From Leptospira kobayashii (GTDB lineage Bacteria; Spirochaetota; Leptospiria; Leptospirales; Leptospiraceae), in NCBI RefSeq assembly GCF_003114835.2, contig NZ_AP025028.1, positions 2,384,001 to 2,448,000 on the forward strand: a DNA stretch of 64,000 nt, written 5' to 3'. Below are positions 54,342-63,749 of the stretch, piece by piece. How positions within the stretch are numbered: the stretch's first letter is position 1; every line of letters begins with the position of its first letter. The notes below the pieces were generated by a model. The model saw only the letters and a program-made list of their open reading frames with translations, was not told the origin of the DNA and did no database searches. Position numbers and translations under genes: made by a program.

Positions 54342-55085
54342 ATGATCCTTATTCCTCTCCCAAGTAACGATTTTGATCCGAGTGAAGCATCCATTCCTTG
54401 GAAGTTATTATCTAGTGCCGGCTTTACATTTCAGTTCGCCACACCGAATGGTAAAAAAGCGAAAGCCGACGAAAGAATGTTAACCGGAAAAGGTTTGGGA
54501 ATTTTAAAACCGGGATTTATTGCCAGAAAAGACGCAAGAGACGCTTATGCGGAAATGGAAAATTCGAAAGAGTTTCAAAATCCGATTTCTTATTCAAGTA
54601 TCAAAGAAAAAGATTACAAGGCTCTTCTTCTGCCCGGAGGACATGCGCCGGGCATGAAAGAGTATCTGGAATCAAAAATCTTACAAAAGACGGTGGTGGA
54701 TTTTTTTCATTCGGAAAAACCTGTGGCAGCCATCTGTCACGGAGTTTTACTTGCGGCAAGAAGCATCGACCCGAAAACAAACAAATCAGTGTTATATGAC
54801 AAACAAACGACCGCGCTTTTGCAAAAACAGGAACTACTCGCATATTACGCTACTAGACTTTGGCTTGGAAATTATTATAAAACTTATCCGCTCACCGTAC
54901 AAGCGGAAGTGACCGGACTTTTAAAATCAAAAGAACAATTCAAGACAGGCGGAAGTTTGTCTCAAAGGGATAGTTTGGATGATCCGGATGTAGGTTTTAC
55001 CGTTTTGGATGGAAAATATCTTTCCGCCAGATGGCCGGGAGATGCTTATCAATTTACAATCCGATTTAAAACTCTCTTAAGTTAG
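54342..55085 (+). CDS. DJ-1/PfpI superfamily protein
   Basis: A 247-residue class I glutamine-amidotransferase-like protein. LLLPGGHAPGMKEYLES (about residues 90-106) and KPVAAICHGVLLAARSI (about 127-143, nucleophile Cys133) match Hsp31/DJ-1-like glyoxalase III and peptidase-like members. It has a C-terminal TVLDGKYLSARWPGDAYQF. Likely role: removal of reactive carbonyls such as methylglyoxal. The gene sits 65 bp after the luciferase-like gene and probably shares its transcript. Confidence 0.85.
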   Translation: MILIPLPSNDFDPSEASIPWKLLSSAGFTFQFATPNGKKAKADERMLTGKGLGILKPGFIARKDARDAYAEMENSKEFQNPISYSSIKEKDYKALLLPGGHAPGMKEYLESKILQKTVVDFFHSEKPVAAICHGVLLAARSIDPKTNKSVLYDKQTTALLQKQELLAYYATRLWLGNYYKTYPLTVQAEVTGLLKSKEQFKTGGSLSQRDSLDDPDVGFTVLDGKYLSARWPGDAYQFTIRFKTLLS

Positions 55086-55099
55086 GTGGTTTCTCTTCG

Positions 55100-55864
55100 A
55101 TGATTGATTTTTATCCGGAATTCGAAGAAAAAGGATTTTATCTTTTCCAAAATTTCTTTTCCCAAAAAGAACTTGATGATTTAAGTGAGATTCTTTCGAA
55201 AGCAAACGACGAATGGCAAAAGGTAAATTTTCATCCATCTTACGTGAATAGCAATTACCTTACCTCGATTCGTTATTGTAAAGACAAAGAAGACAGGATT
55301 CGTTTCTTCCGATGGATCTCTCGGGAAAAACTTTTTTCCATCGCAAAAAAGATGATACCGACGGATCCCTACTTTCTAAATACGCAGATATTTTATAACC
55401 CGAAAGACAAATCCAAAACACCATATTGGCACCGCGATGTACAATACTTAGGTGTTTCCGAAGAAGAACAGAAAAAAATCATTCGTAAAGATTCAGTCAT
55501 TCATTTCCGGATTCCATTCCTTGATGATCCGGGTTTGGATTTCATTCCAGGTTCCCATTCCAGATGGGACACTGAGGAAGAAAGAATCGTTAGACTGGAG
55601 TTAGATGGTCATAAAAATAACGAAGAGATTTACGGAAGCATCAAAGTCCCTCATACAAAAAGGGATCTACTCGTATTCTCGGCCCATCTACTGCATAGAG
55701 GAGATTACTCCCAAGAAAGATTTTCTTTGGATATTTTATACACCAGCTTTCAGGAAAATGAGGAAACTCTAAAATCATTCGGACATTTTCCCGAACGGGA
55801 AATCATGGATCGGTTGGACAATCCGGGCTTATTCTCTGCAAAAGAAACTTCCGATAGGATCTGA
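55100..55864 (+). CDS. Phytanoyl-CoA dioxygenase-family protein
   Basis: A 254-residue Fe(II)/2-oxoglutarate oxygenase. YWHRDVQYLG (about residues 113-122) gives the H-x-D iron ligands, IPFLDDPGLDFIPGSHSRWDT the middle, and LLVFSAHLLHRGDYSQERFSLDILYTSF (about 192-219) the distal His and the Arg for 2-oxoglutarate. The substrate is unknown. It follows the DJ-1-like gene by 14 bp. Confidence 0.88.
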   Translation: MIDFYPEFEEKGFYLFQNFFSQKELDDLSEILSKANDEWQKVNFHPSYVNSNYLTSIRYCKDKEDRIRFFRWISREKLFSIAKKMIPTDPYFLNTQIFYNPKDKSKTPYWHRDVQYLGVSEEEQKKIIRKDSVIHFRIPFLDDPGLDFIPGSHSRWDTEEERIVRLELDGHKNNEEIYGSIKVPHTKRDLLVFSAHLLHRGDYSQERFSLDILYTSFQENEETLKSFGHFPEREIMDRLDNPGLFSAKETSDRI

Positions 55865-55960
55865 AAACCACGCAGTCTAAAAAAACAATCCTATGTATGA
55901 AATCGCTTGATCCGAATTAATATTATGATTTCCTAATCTAAAATCTAATTTAAATCTTGG

Positions 55961-57916
55961 ATGTATTTTATGAAATCCAAACTGAAAAAAATCATTTTTT
56001 CGTTATTAACATTCTTTATCCTATCCTTCTTACTCTATTATTTCAATTCCAGACCGGAAGAAATTTTGGAATTCGATGATCCTTACCATACAGATAGACC
56101 GGTTGCCTCCGGAAAAAAAATGATAGCCGCTACGGGTCATCCTTATGCCACACGAGCCGCTCTTGCGATCATGGAAAAAGGCGGAAACGCTGCGGACGCA
56201 GGAGTTGCCGCATTACTTGTATTAAATGTAACACAAGGAGAGGAAGCTTCTTTTCCGGGGGTCGCACCTCTTCTCTATTTTGATTCCGCCTCGGGAAAAG
56301 TGGAAAGTTATACCGGTGCGGGAGTCGCACCTTCTCTTGCCACTATCGATTATTTCCGATCCAGAGGTTATGAAACCATCCCCACTCTCAAATACTCCTC
56401 TCAATTGGTTCCTGCTTCCCCCGACGTAATCATCGCCTTACTTCAAAAATACGGAACCATGAGTTTTTCCGAAGTCAGTTCACCTGCCATTCAATTGGCA
56501 AAACAAGGTTTTCCCGTTCATAAAATTCTAATGAGAAACCTGAATATGAATCCTATCAAACGATTCGGATTTTCACTGCTTATGCCTTATAATGCCGAAG
56601 TCTATCTCAAAGGAAAATGGTGGAAACCTTTGTTTCATAAGGAAAAATTCACGAGACCCGAACTTGCGGATACTTTATCCGAACTTGCTGACGCGGAAAA
56701 AAAATCCTTGGCTTTGGGTAAATCCAGAAACGAAGCATTAACCTCTGTTAGAGATTATTTTTACAAAGGAACAATCGCAGAAAAAATCGCAAAAGCACAT
56801 AGCGAAAATGACGGAACGATGACATTGGATGATTTGAAAAATTATTCCGGTCATTGGGAAAAGCCGCTACAAGGAACTTATAATGATTATACGATATTTT
56901 CCAACCGGACTTGGAACCAGGGAGGAATAGTTCCCATTGTGTTACAAATTCTGGAAGGAATCGATTTGAAATCTATGGGCCACAATTCACCGGAATACAT
57001 CCATACAGTGATTCAGGCAATTGAACTTGCCATGGCTGACCGGGACAAATACTTCGGGGATCCTGATTTTGTAGAAGTTCCAGTGGAAGGGCTTCTCAGC
57101 AAAGAATATGCCAAACAAAGAAGAAGTTTGATTCAGAAAAACGCATTCGGGAAAACTCCTCCTTTCGGAAATCCATTCCAATTCGAAAGACAAAAAAACA
57201 AAACTCAATCGAATTTAATTCCAAAAAGAAATACAAAATTAAATTCTTACGAAGAAAACCGTATAAGTGAAGTTAGTTTATCAAACAATAACCCTACACG
57301 GTATTTTTGGGAAAGAACGGATAGTGGAAAAGTAGGAAGAGATACAACGTATTTAAGCATCATCGACCCTAAAGGAAATTCCATTTCACTCACTCCTAGC
57401 GATTTTCCCCAATCTCCCATGATTCCGGGAGATATCACACTCGGAATACGAATGACTCAGTTTCGTCTGGATCAAAATCATCCGTCCGCTCTACTTCCCG
57501 GCAAAAGACCTACGATCACTCCCAATGCCTCTTTGGTATTTCATAAGGGAAAATTCCTAATGAGTTTCGGAACACCGGGAGGAGATATGCAAACTCAAGC
57601 TACAGTGCAAGTCTTTTTAAATCTATTCGTATTCGGAATGAACCCGCAAACAGCAGTTAATTCCCCCAGATTTCGATCCCTCAATTGGCCGGACTCCTTT
57701 TCACCTCATTCCTATTATCCGGGAAGAATCGAATTGGAAGAAGAAATTTATGAAAAATACGGAACCGCTTTAAAGGAAAAAGGTTATGATGTGATCGGCC
57801 GACCCAAGTGGGAATATGATTTCGGCGCTCCTTGTATTTCACTAAAAGATCCGGAAACAGGAGCTTTAAAAGGAGCGGGCGATCCTAGAAAGGAATCCTG
57901 GGCGGAAGGTAGATAA
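55961..57916 (+). CDS. ggt: Gamma-glutamyltransferase
   Basis: A 651-residue Ntn-hydrolase precursor with an N-terminal membrane anchor (residues ~8-28). The large subunit begins VASGKKMIAATGHPYATRAALAIMEKGGNAADAGVAALLVLNV. Self-cleavage is expected before Thr462 in GRDTTYLSIIDPKGNSISLT, giving a 190-residue small subunit that also has GKRPTITPNASLVFHKGKFLMSFGTPGGDMQTQATVQV. It is longer than the ~580 residues typical of E. coli GGT, with an insertion at 395-455 rich in Lys and Asn. It transfers or hydrolyses gamma-glutamyl groups of glutathione in the periplasm. The ATG at 55970 is an alternative start. Confidence 0.9.
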   Translation: MYFMKSKLKKIIFSLLTFFILSFLLYYFNSRPEEILEFDDPYHTDRPVASGKKMIAATGHPYATRAALAIMEKGGNAADAGVAALLVLNVTQGEEASFPGVAPLLYFDSASGKVESYTGAGVAPSLATIDYFRSRGYETIPTLKYSSQLVPASPDVIIALLQKYGTMSFSEVSSPAIQLAKQGFPVHKILMRNLNMNPIKRFGFSLLMPYNAEVYLKGKWWKPLFHKEKFTRPELADTLSELADAEKKSLALGKSRNEALTSVRDYFYKGTIAEKIAKAHSENDGTMTLDDLKNYSGHWEKPLQGTYNDYTIFSNRTWNQGGIVPIVLQILEGIDLKSMGHNSPEYIHTVIQAIELAMADRDKYFGDPDFVEVPVEGLLSKEYAKQRRSLIQKNAFGKTPPFGNPFQFERQKNKTQSNLIPKRNTKLNSYEENRISEVSLSNNNPTRYFWERTDSGKVGRDTTYLSIIDPKGNSISLTPSDFPQSPMIPGDITLGIRMTQFRLDQNHPSALLPGKRPTITPNASLVFHKGKFLMSFGTPGGDMQTQATVQVFLNLFVFGMNPQTAVNSPRFRSLNWPDSFSPHSYYPGRIELEEEIYEKYGTALKEKGYDVIGRPKWEYDFGAPCISLKDPETGALKGAGDPRKESWAEGR

Positions 57917-57920
57917 ATAC

Positions 57921-58373
57921 TCAAGCTTTCCTTTTGTGATAAGTCAAAGCCTGCGAAATACAATCTTCCAGCTCCTTAACCGGAATCTTGTCTTTCAAAT
58001 GGAAGATAATACTTCTATTTCCACCAAATGTAAATTTGGTGGGGTATTTCTTTCTGAAACTACCGACTAAATTCGTCTGACAGTTGAAATAAACAGCATA
58101 CTGTTCCGGATTTTCCCGCACCGTATGGATGCGAATCGTGCTTCCCGATTTCGTTTGGGTAGTTAGATAACTAGGTTCACCCCATTTTAAAGTTTCTTCC
58201 AGATTCCCGACCTCTTCACTTTTGGAAGCTGTATCTAAGATGAGCTGTCTCAGAGAAAGCAGTTTCTCCCTGATCTTTTCAGGATATCCGGCAAACACTT
58301 CAGCAACGAAAGTGTTTTCAAATCGGATTTTTTTAGTTTTGGATTTGGGGGAACGCAGAATTTCCTTTTTCAT
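57921..58373 (-). CDS. DUF1801 domain protein
   Basis: A 150-residue protein of the DUF1801 type: VAEVFAGYPEKIREKLLSLRQLILDTA (about residues 28-54), LEETLKWGEPSYLT (about 62-75), and YAVYFNCQTNLVGSFRKKYPTKFTFGGNRSIIFH. The W-G-E-P motif is typical. The biochemical function of this family is not established. It is convergent with ggt (4 bp apart). Confidence 0.85.
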   Translation of the reverse strand: MKKEILRSPKSKTKKIRFENTFVAEVFAGYPEKIREKLLSLRQLILDTASKSEEVGNLEETLKWGEPSYLTTQTKSGSTIRIHTVRENPEQYAVYFNCQTNLVGSFRKKYPTKFTFGGNRSIIFHLKDKIPVKELEDCISQALTYHKRKA

Positions 58374-58384
58374 ATTTCAACCGG

Positions 58385-59941
58385 TTACTTATGTTTTAAA
58401 TCCATCGTATAATCCAAAGTTAAATAATGCCAACCCAAAAACCACATCTTATGCCTCGCTTTGAGTCCCTGGTCAAACCAAACTTCAATGGTTTCATCCA
58501 AAGGCAACCGAACTCCTAAACCAGCAAATACCAAATACACACCTTGGTCTCCCAAAGGATGCAGTGTATGAATCGTTGTTAGTTGAATCCCGGAAGGGCG
58601 ATCCGAATATTCAATATGCAAAACACTTGTCATATTGAAATAAGGAAGCGGAAATGCGATATTCATATAAGTTGTCCGATCCGTTTTATGCATGGAATAA
58701 GCCGCCGCATAAATCGGCTTTCCTGTTTCTGCATCGACTCTCATCCATCCTCTGGGAGAAGGACGGCCGTCTTTTTCGCAGGAGATCGAATTTATAGTTC
58801 CCAGAATTTTTTTATCTTTGTCCGGTAAATTCAACTGCTGCAGTTTCGCAAAAAAAGGTTTTACCAAAAATTTCCAGGTAAACCGAAAGAAACGATTCGG
58901 CGCTACTTTTACATTCAGTTCATATTTGTTAGTAGATTCATAAAAATTTCTTACGGAAGGATGAATCAAATCCGGATCAAAATCCTCTCTTCTGAATTCC
59001 GAAAAATCATCCGTCAAACCTTCCTTTTGATTCTCTTCGGAAAGATAGGAATGAAAAAAATCGGATTCTATTTTTCCATTCGAACGGATTTTGCTAAAAG
59101 AAAATTTGCGAACGGGAAATCTAATTTTCTGCCTATCCGTTAAGTAAAAGAGCAAAGGCAGTAACAAAAACGCATTCAATATTCCATGAGTCAAAATCAT
59201 CCAATGAACATTCAACGTGGGAAAAATTCGCCATGAATACATCAATGCCAAAGAAAAAGAAATAAAGCCGGAAACTCCGATGCAAAGAATCACCGCCTGA
59301 TCGTAGATAAGCGAATCTTTCCAAACCGACTTTAATAAAAGATATAGATTGACTAGTGCGGAACAGAATAAAACCGATGTGCCCCAAAGCTCGATAGTCC
59401 GCAGTCCCGTAAGACCGATAGCAACCAATACAAAACCGAAAAGATAAAAACAATTGAATGCAATGTAAATTTTCGATTCAAGAATCGAGGAACAATTGCG
59501 CACTTTATCTCTATAAACTGCAAAAACGGAAACAAGTAGGAATCCCGAAAAATGAAAATGAACTGCTGTTAAAGTTTTCCAAGGTTCGCCGAAGCCTAAA
59601 AACGGAAAGGAAAATCTAGTGGAAAGAAGCCAGATACTTCCTCCAACAAGCAGAACGGATGCTATGAAATTCAAAAAAACTCCGAAATGATCCTGTCCCC
59701 AAATCAGAAATTTCAAAAATTTCGTAATAGAATTACCGATACACCATAACAACCATAATACGGCAAAAAATATTCCGAAATGACTTTGTACGGTAAAAAA
59801 CAAGCTCAAAGCGCCCGCGCCGGCAGCCATCCATAATAAAGAAAACCTCCGTCCGGTAGGATCGGGTTCAACAGTTCTATGTAAAAATGGAATCAAAACC
59901 AAAATTCCATAGCCCAATACCGACTGAATGATTAAACTCAT
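58385..59941 (-). CDS. YndJ-like membrane protein
   Basis: A 518-residue protein. Residues 1-~275 have about nine membrane spans, including TAVHFHFSGFLLVSVFAVY (about residues 122-141), the feature that suggests a YndJ-like fold. Residues ~300-518 form a soluble domain ending LPLDETIEVWFDQGLKARHKMWFLGWHYLTLDYTMDLKHK, with GRPSPRGWMRVDAETGKPIYAAAYSM before it. I am not certain of the family name. It lies 11 bp upstream of the DUF1801 gene in the same direction, so the two may be co-transcribed. Confidence 0.6.
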   Translation of the reverse strand: MSLIIQSVLGYGILVLIPFLHRTVEPDPTGRRFSLLWMAAGAGALSLFFTVQSHFGIFFAVLWLLWCIGNSITKFLKFLIWGQDHFGVFLNFIASVLLVGGSIWLLSTRFSFPFLGFGEPWKTLTAVHFHFSGFLLVSVFAVYRDKVRNCSSILESKIYIAFNCFYLFGFVLVAIGLTGLRTIELWGTSVLFCSALVNLYLLLKSVWKDSLIYDQAVILCIGVSGFISFSLALMYSWRIFPTLNVHWMILTHGILNAFLLLPLLFYLTDRQKIRFPVRKFSFSKIRSNGKIESDFFHSYLSEENQKEGLTDDFSEFRREDFDPDLIHPSVRNFYESTNKYELNVKVAPNRFFRFTWKFLVKPFFAKLQQLNLPDKDKKILGTINSISCEKDGRPSPRGWMRVDAETGKPIYAAAYSMHKTDRTTYMNIAFPLPYFNMTSVLHIEYSDRPSGIQLTTIHTLHPLGDQGVYLVFAGLGVRLPLDETIEVWFDQGLKARHKMWFLGWHYLTLDYTMDLKHK

Positions 59942-60084
59942 TGCTTGTTTTTATCCGACGAAATCCTCTATAAGTAAAGTTTTTTCTCTTTCCCTTTCCT
60001 ACAAATCCGCTAGAATGAGTTCATCCAAAGATACCCTTATAAAATTACCAAATCGGAAATAGAGGATCTTTCGTTAGGTGCCGT

Positions 60085-60273
60085 ATGAAAAAAACAGTAT
60101 CTTCTCCCAAAACCAATCGCGAATGGCATGAAAAACATCGCATGCCTAAAAATCCCTCCATGCAAGAAAGGGTGAGCTGGCATCTACTTCACAGTAAAAA
60201 TTGCAATTGCCGGGAGATCCCGAAATCAGTTGCCAATTATATCAAGGAAAACAGGATCAATACAAACCCATGA
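60085..60273 (+). CDS. Small conserved-looking protein of 62 residues
   Basis: Sequence features: REWHEKHRMPKNPS (about residues 12-25), QERVSWHLLHSKNCNCREIP (about 27-46). The His/Cys-rich centre (HLLHSKNCNC) could bind a metal. I recall similar short proteins in unrelated bacteria, without a function. An AGGTG motif lies 7 nt before the ATG. It overlaps the lipoprotein gene (ATGA), which supports both being translated. Confidence 0.65.
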   Translation: MKKTVSSPKTNREWHEKHRMPKNPSMQERVSWHLLHSKNCNCREIPKSVANYIKENRINTNP

Positions 60274-60449
60274 AAAAATTAATATTATTTTCTTCTTTGT
60301 TACTTGTCGGTTGCGGAAGTATTTCGAGAGGGTGTGCCAAATATTTTGGATACGATGAAGTCTGTGTTGACGGGGTAAAATACATTCAGTTCACATCCGG
60401 AGCAAGTGTTAAGTACAACCCGGACGGAACCGTTGCAACTTGCAGATGA
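60270..60449 (+). CDS. Small lipoprotein
   Basis: A 59-residue protein starting MKKLILFSSLLLVGC, with a good lipobox (L-V-G-C, cysteine at residue 15). The mature part is ~45 residues with three more cysteines. The ATG (60270-60272) overlaps the upstream stop codon. Probably membrane-anchored, function unknown. Confidence 0.7.
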   Translation: MKKLILFSSLLLVGCGSISRGCAKYFGYDEVCVDGVKYIQFTSGASVKYNPDGTVATCR

Positions 60450-60522
60450 GCTAAACCGGCAAAAACAATCAACTTAACAGTTGTTGCCCAAATTCGGACA
60501 ACAACTGCCAACATCACTTTCG

Positions 60523-62226
60523 TTAAGGATTCATCTCGTAAGTATCCACCAAGGCAAGTAATTTGTCCTTATAGATACGATTGAATCTTTCTTCATTTAA
60601 CACAGGTTTACGGAGTATCTTCAAACAATATTCCTGCTGAGCCGTCGTACTAGTCGGCTTGGAATACAATTGAGTTGCGAACTTTGAGAAATCCCTTACT
60701 AAAAAGTCGAAGATCTGGTCGATGATATCTTCTTCGGTTTTTTCCAATTTCGCACTTTCCAATACCAATTGCCCGTAAGCTACAAGAGTGAACATCTCAC
60801 CGACTGTAAGCATAAAACCTATATCGGCATTCTGTTCTTTCGTAGGAGCTGCCTTTTCCAATAGCTCCTTAAATACCGCGATCTGTTCTTTGAAGATGGA
60901 TATATTGGGAAGATTATAGGAATTATAAGCAATGTTATAATCATGAAAGAAAATCTTATCGAATCCTTTGGTTGTTGCACCTTGGTTGAATAGATAATTA
61001 TCATCTTTGATGTCATAAACTCTTGGAATCACAGGAAGGTTTGTTTCCGGTTTGAAAAAATAATTTTGCATAAACCGCATAATGAGAACCATATTTACAT
61101 GTACGGTTCCTTCCAGTCTCGGAAGCATCTGGATATCTCGAATCGCCATTTCAAAATATGCGTCTTTATTCAGTCCTTTTGCAGCAATGATGTCCCAAAG
61201 TCCGATCACTACTTCCTCACCTTGCGTAGTCACCTTCATCTTTTCCATCGGATTGAATAACAAATAACGCTTATCAGTTGCTGAAGCTGTTCTCATATAA
61301 TCGGTCGCTCTTATGGAGAAAAGTTTCATTGCGATGAGCCGTGTATAAGAATCCATAAAGATCTGTTTGATATGAGGAAAGTCGGTTACATACTGATTGA
61401 AGAGTCTTCTATGTGCCGCATGATTGAGTGCTTCGTAAAAGGAATGAGTACAGATTCCGACCGATCCCCAACCCAAGTTGAATTTGCAAAATGCGATCGT
61501 TGCAAGGGAAGTATCCCAAGCTGCTCTTCCTTTTGAAATGATATCAGCTTCCGTAATCGGATAATCATGAAGTTCGAATTCCGCTACATAGTTTTGAGAT
61601 GTTACAATATTTTGTTTGAGTTCGTAATTTTTATGTTGTGAATTCACTCCGAAAAATACGAATTCTCCCGTATCTTGCATCTTTCCGAATGTGGATACGA
61701 TCGCCGCTTTGTTTCCGTTTCCAATATAAAACTTATCTCCGCTCGCTTTGTAAGTTCCGTCCCCATTGGGAATGAGCATCATATCGCTTCCGATCAGGTC
61801 GGCGCCGTGCTCTTTTTCGGATAAGCCGAACGCAAAAATTTCACCGTCTTCTAAAAGTTTGGCGGCTTTCTTTTTGATCTCTTCGTTTTTGCTGATCCAG
61901 ATCGGACCGAGTCCGAGCATGGAAACCTGCCAGGTGTACCAGTAACAAAGTCCGTAAAATCCTAGGATTTCATTAAAGGCCATAATCCGGTTGCAGTCCC
62001 AACGGGAATCACTTGCTCCGTATCCGCTCGGAGTCATAAGAATCGCAAAAGCCTTTTCTTTTTTTACAAATTCCAAAAAGTCAGCATACCACACTTTATC
62101 ATGGTCGTCTTGCATGAGTTTTCGTTTTCCTTTCGTTTCGAAAAACTTTACGGTTTTCAACATAAGGTTTCTAGATTTTTCATCTAAGTGAGAAAATGTT
62201 TCAGTTCTGGGATTGAATAGATTCAC
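60523..62226 (-). CDS. Acyl-CoA dehydrogenase family protein
   Basis: A 567-residue flavoprotein of the acyl-CoA dehydrogenase superfamily. MTPSGYG, FAFGLSEKEHGADLIGSDMMLIPNGDGTYKASGDKFYIGNGNKAAIVSTFG (about residues 131-181) is the middle beta-domain that holds FAD. The C-terminal part is helical: LPRLEGTVHVNMVLIMRF replaces the usual E-G-(T/S)-x-x-(I/M) and supplies the FAD-contacting turn. It is longer than short-chain enzymes (~380), closer to larger FadE-type proteins. Substrate chain length is unknown. It uses an ATG and stands alone. Confidence 0.85.
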   Translation of the reverse strand: MNLFNPRTETFSHLDEKSRNLMLKTVKFFETKGKRKLMQDDHDKVWYADFLEFVKKEKAFAILMTPSGYGASDSRWDCNRIMAFNEILGFYGLCYWYTWQVSMLGLGPIWISKNEEIKKKAAKLLEDGEIFAFGLSEKEHGADLIGSDMMLIPNGDGTYKASGDKFYIGNGNKAAIVSTFGKMQDTGEFVFFGVNSQHKNYELKQNIVTSQNYVAEFELHDYPITEADIISKGRAAWDTSLATIAFCKFNLGWGSVGICTHSFYEALNHAAHRRLFNQYVTDFPHIKQIFMDSYTRLIAMKLFSIRATDYMRTASATDKRYLLFNPMEKMKVTTQGEEVVIGLWDIIAAKGLNKDAYFEMAIRDIQMLPRLEGTVHVNMVLIMRFMQNYFFKPETNLPVIPRVYDIKDDNYLFNQGATTKGFDKIFFHDYNIAYNSYNLPNISIFKEQIAVFKELLEKAAPTKEQNADIGFMLTVGEMFTLVAYGQLVLESAKLEKTEEDIIDQIFDFLVRDFSKFATQLYSKPTSTTAQQEYCLKILRKPVLNEERFNRIYKDKLLALVDTYEMNP

Positions 62227-62293
62227 AGGGTTTCCTTTTCCAAAAGATTCATGTATAAGAATCTATCTATATGATTTGGGAACGGATTGTAAA

Positions 62294-62339
62294 GGGGTTT
62301 TTCTCTTTCAAAGAAAAGGGAAAGACCCCGCCATCCGGA
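62294..62339 (-). terminator. Probable terminator after the MFS gene
   Basis: An imperfect long hairpin pairs GGGGTTTTTCTC (from 62294) with GGGAAAGACCCC (to 62339). Read on the minus strand it ends in CCCC then TTT. It lies 21 bp after the transporter stop codon. The T-run is short, so this call is tentative. Confidence 0.4.
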
Positions 62340-62359
62340 AGGAATTATAACTAGAATTG

Positions 62360-63661
62360 TTAGTTATGTATTGCTAAAGCGACAGGATTTATTTTGACCC
62401 GATTGATTCTTAATACCAAGACCGAGGAAATCAGGCATAATCCTCCCGCAACCATGGTCGCAATCGTGTAAGCTCCGAAATTATCCCTTACCAAACCTCC
62501 GAATAAAGCGGCGAAAGCCGCACCCAATTGATGCCCTGCGACAACCCATCCGAAAATAATAGGAGCGTCTTTCGCACCGAAAACATCGTTTGTCAACCGA
62601 ACCGTGGGAGGAACCGTTGCAATCCAATCCAGCCCATAAAACAATGCAAAGACGGGAAGTCCGAAATAACTGATACCGAATGCGGTAGGCAAGAATAACA
62701 ACGCGAGTCCCCTCAGTCCGTAATACCAAAATAGCAAAACCCTATTGTTCCAACGATCTGACAGCCATCCGGACAATGTAGTTCCTATCAAATCCAATCC
62801 GCCCATAATGGCAAGAATGCTCGCACCTTCCACCGCACCCATCCCATAATCACCGCACATTGCGATGAAATGTGTTCCAATATAACCGTTGGTAGTTGCT
62901 CCGCAGATAAAAAAGCTAAAGAACAACAACCAAAAATCCTTTACCTTTACGGCGCGACCTAATGCACCGAAGGCGATCAGGATAGGATTTTTTTTGGAAT
63001 CACCGGGAACCTGTTTGGTTCCTTCCGGTTCTCCATAAAGAGATAGATCCAAAGAGTCCGGTGATTCCGGTAACAAAAGGTACACAAGAGGAAAGATAAG
63101 AGCTATCCCGCAAGCGACCGTAAGAATCACAGGCCTCCAACCGTAAACTTCCACTATCTTTGCAAGCAGAGGTAAAAAAATAAGCTGACCTGTAGCGGAA
63201 CTTGCTGTTAAAATCCCCATGGCAAGCCCTCTTTTTTCTTTGAACCAACGACTTACAATCGTGGCTCCGAGCGTTGTAGAAGTGACACCGGTAGCACAAC
63301 CTACGATCACTCCCCATACCACCCACATCTGCCAACTGTACAACATTAGGCTGGAAAGTCCCACACTGATACCTAGAACTACCAAGGCGGAAAGAATCGT
63401 CTTTCTAAGCCCGAATCTTTCCATAGCCGCCGCGGAGAAAGGTCCCATCAAACCGAATAGTGCCAGGTTGATGGAAAGTGCGAATGAAATCGTCGCTCTA
63501 TCCCAACCGAGCGCGGATTCCAAAGGAACCATTAAAACGCTGGGAGTGGCTCTGGTCCCTGCTGTGATCAGCATAATAAAAAAAGTAATACCGACTACAA
63601 CCCAAGCATAATGAAACCTTTCTACAGTTCTTTTTGCAAGCCAGCTCGTGAATGATAACAT
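62360..63661 (-). CDS. MFS transporter (monocarboxylate/OFA-like)
   Basis: A 433-residue protein with twelve membrane spans. The start at 63659-63661 (ATG) has an AAGGGG box about 7 nt upstream; the TTG-type alternative further upstream lacks one. The first span follows FHYAWVVVGITFFIMLITAG. The A-motif is present in the loop between spans 2 and 3 (AAAMERFGLRKTI) and again in the second half (SGWLSDRWNNRVLL). The pattern GATIVSRWFKEKRGLAMGIL is characteristic of the oxalate/formate- and monocarboxylate-type group. The cargo is unknown. It is divergent from a TetR gene, so it may be an inducible uptake or efflux system. Confidence 0.88.
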   Translation of the reverse strand: MLSFTSWLAKRTVERFHYAWVVVGITFFIMLITAGTRATPSVLMVPLESALGWDRATISFALSINLALFGLMGPFSAAAMERFGLRKTILSALVVLGISVGLSSLMLYSWQMWVVWGVIVGCATGVTSTTLGATIVSRWFKEKRGLAMGILTASSATGQLIFLPLLAKIVEVYGWRPVILTVACGIALIFPLVYLLLPESPDSLDLSLYGEPEGTKQVPGDSKKNPILIAFGALGRAVKVKDFWLLFFSFFICGATTNGYIGTHFIAMCGDYGMGAVEGASILAIMGGLDLIGTTLSGWLSDRWNNRVLLFWYYGLRGLALLFLPTAFGISYFGLPVFALFYGLDWIATVPPTVRLTNDVFGAKDAPIIFGWVVAGHQLGAAFAALFGGLVRDNFGAYTIATMVAGGLCLISSVLVLRINRVKINPVALAIHN

Positions 63662-63700
63662 ATATTTTCCCCTTGCCAGAATTTCCAGGAAATCCAATTT

Positions 63701-63749
63701 TGTTACCGAGCAGTAACAATTATTCCAAAAACTGTACCGATCGGTAACA
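63701..63749. promoter_or_regulatory. Two TetR-type operators between MFS and TetR genes
   Basis: TGTTACCGAGCAGTAACA (63701-63718) and TGTACCGATCGGTAACA (63733-63749) are related palindromes built on GTTAC/GTAAC-type arms with a central CCGATCGG core in the second. They are 14 bp apart and lie in the 104-bp gap shared by divergent promoters. They are the likely binding sites of the TetR protein at 63766. Confidence 0.7.
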
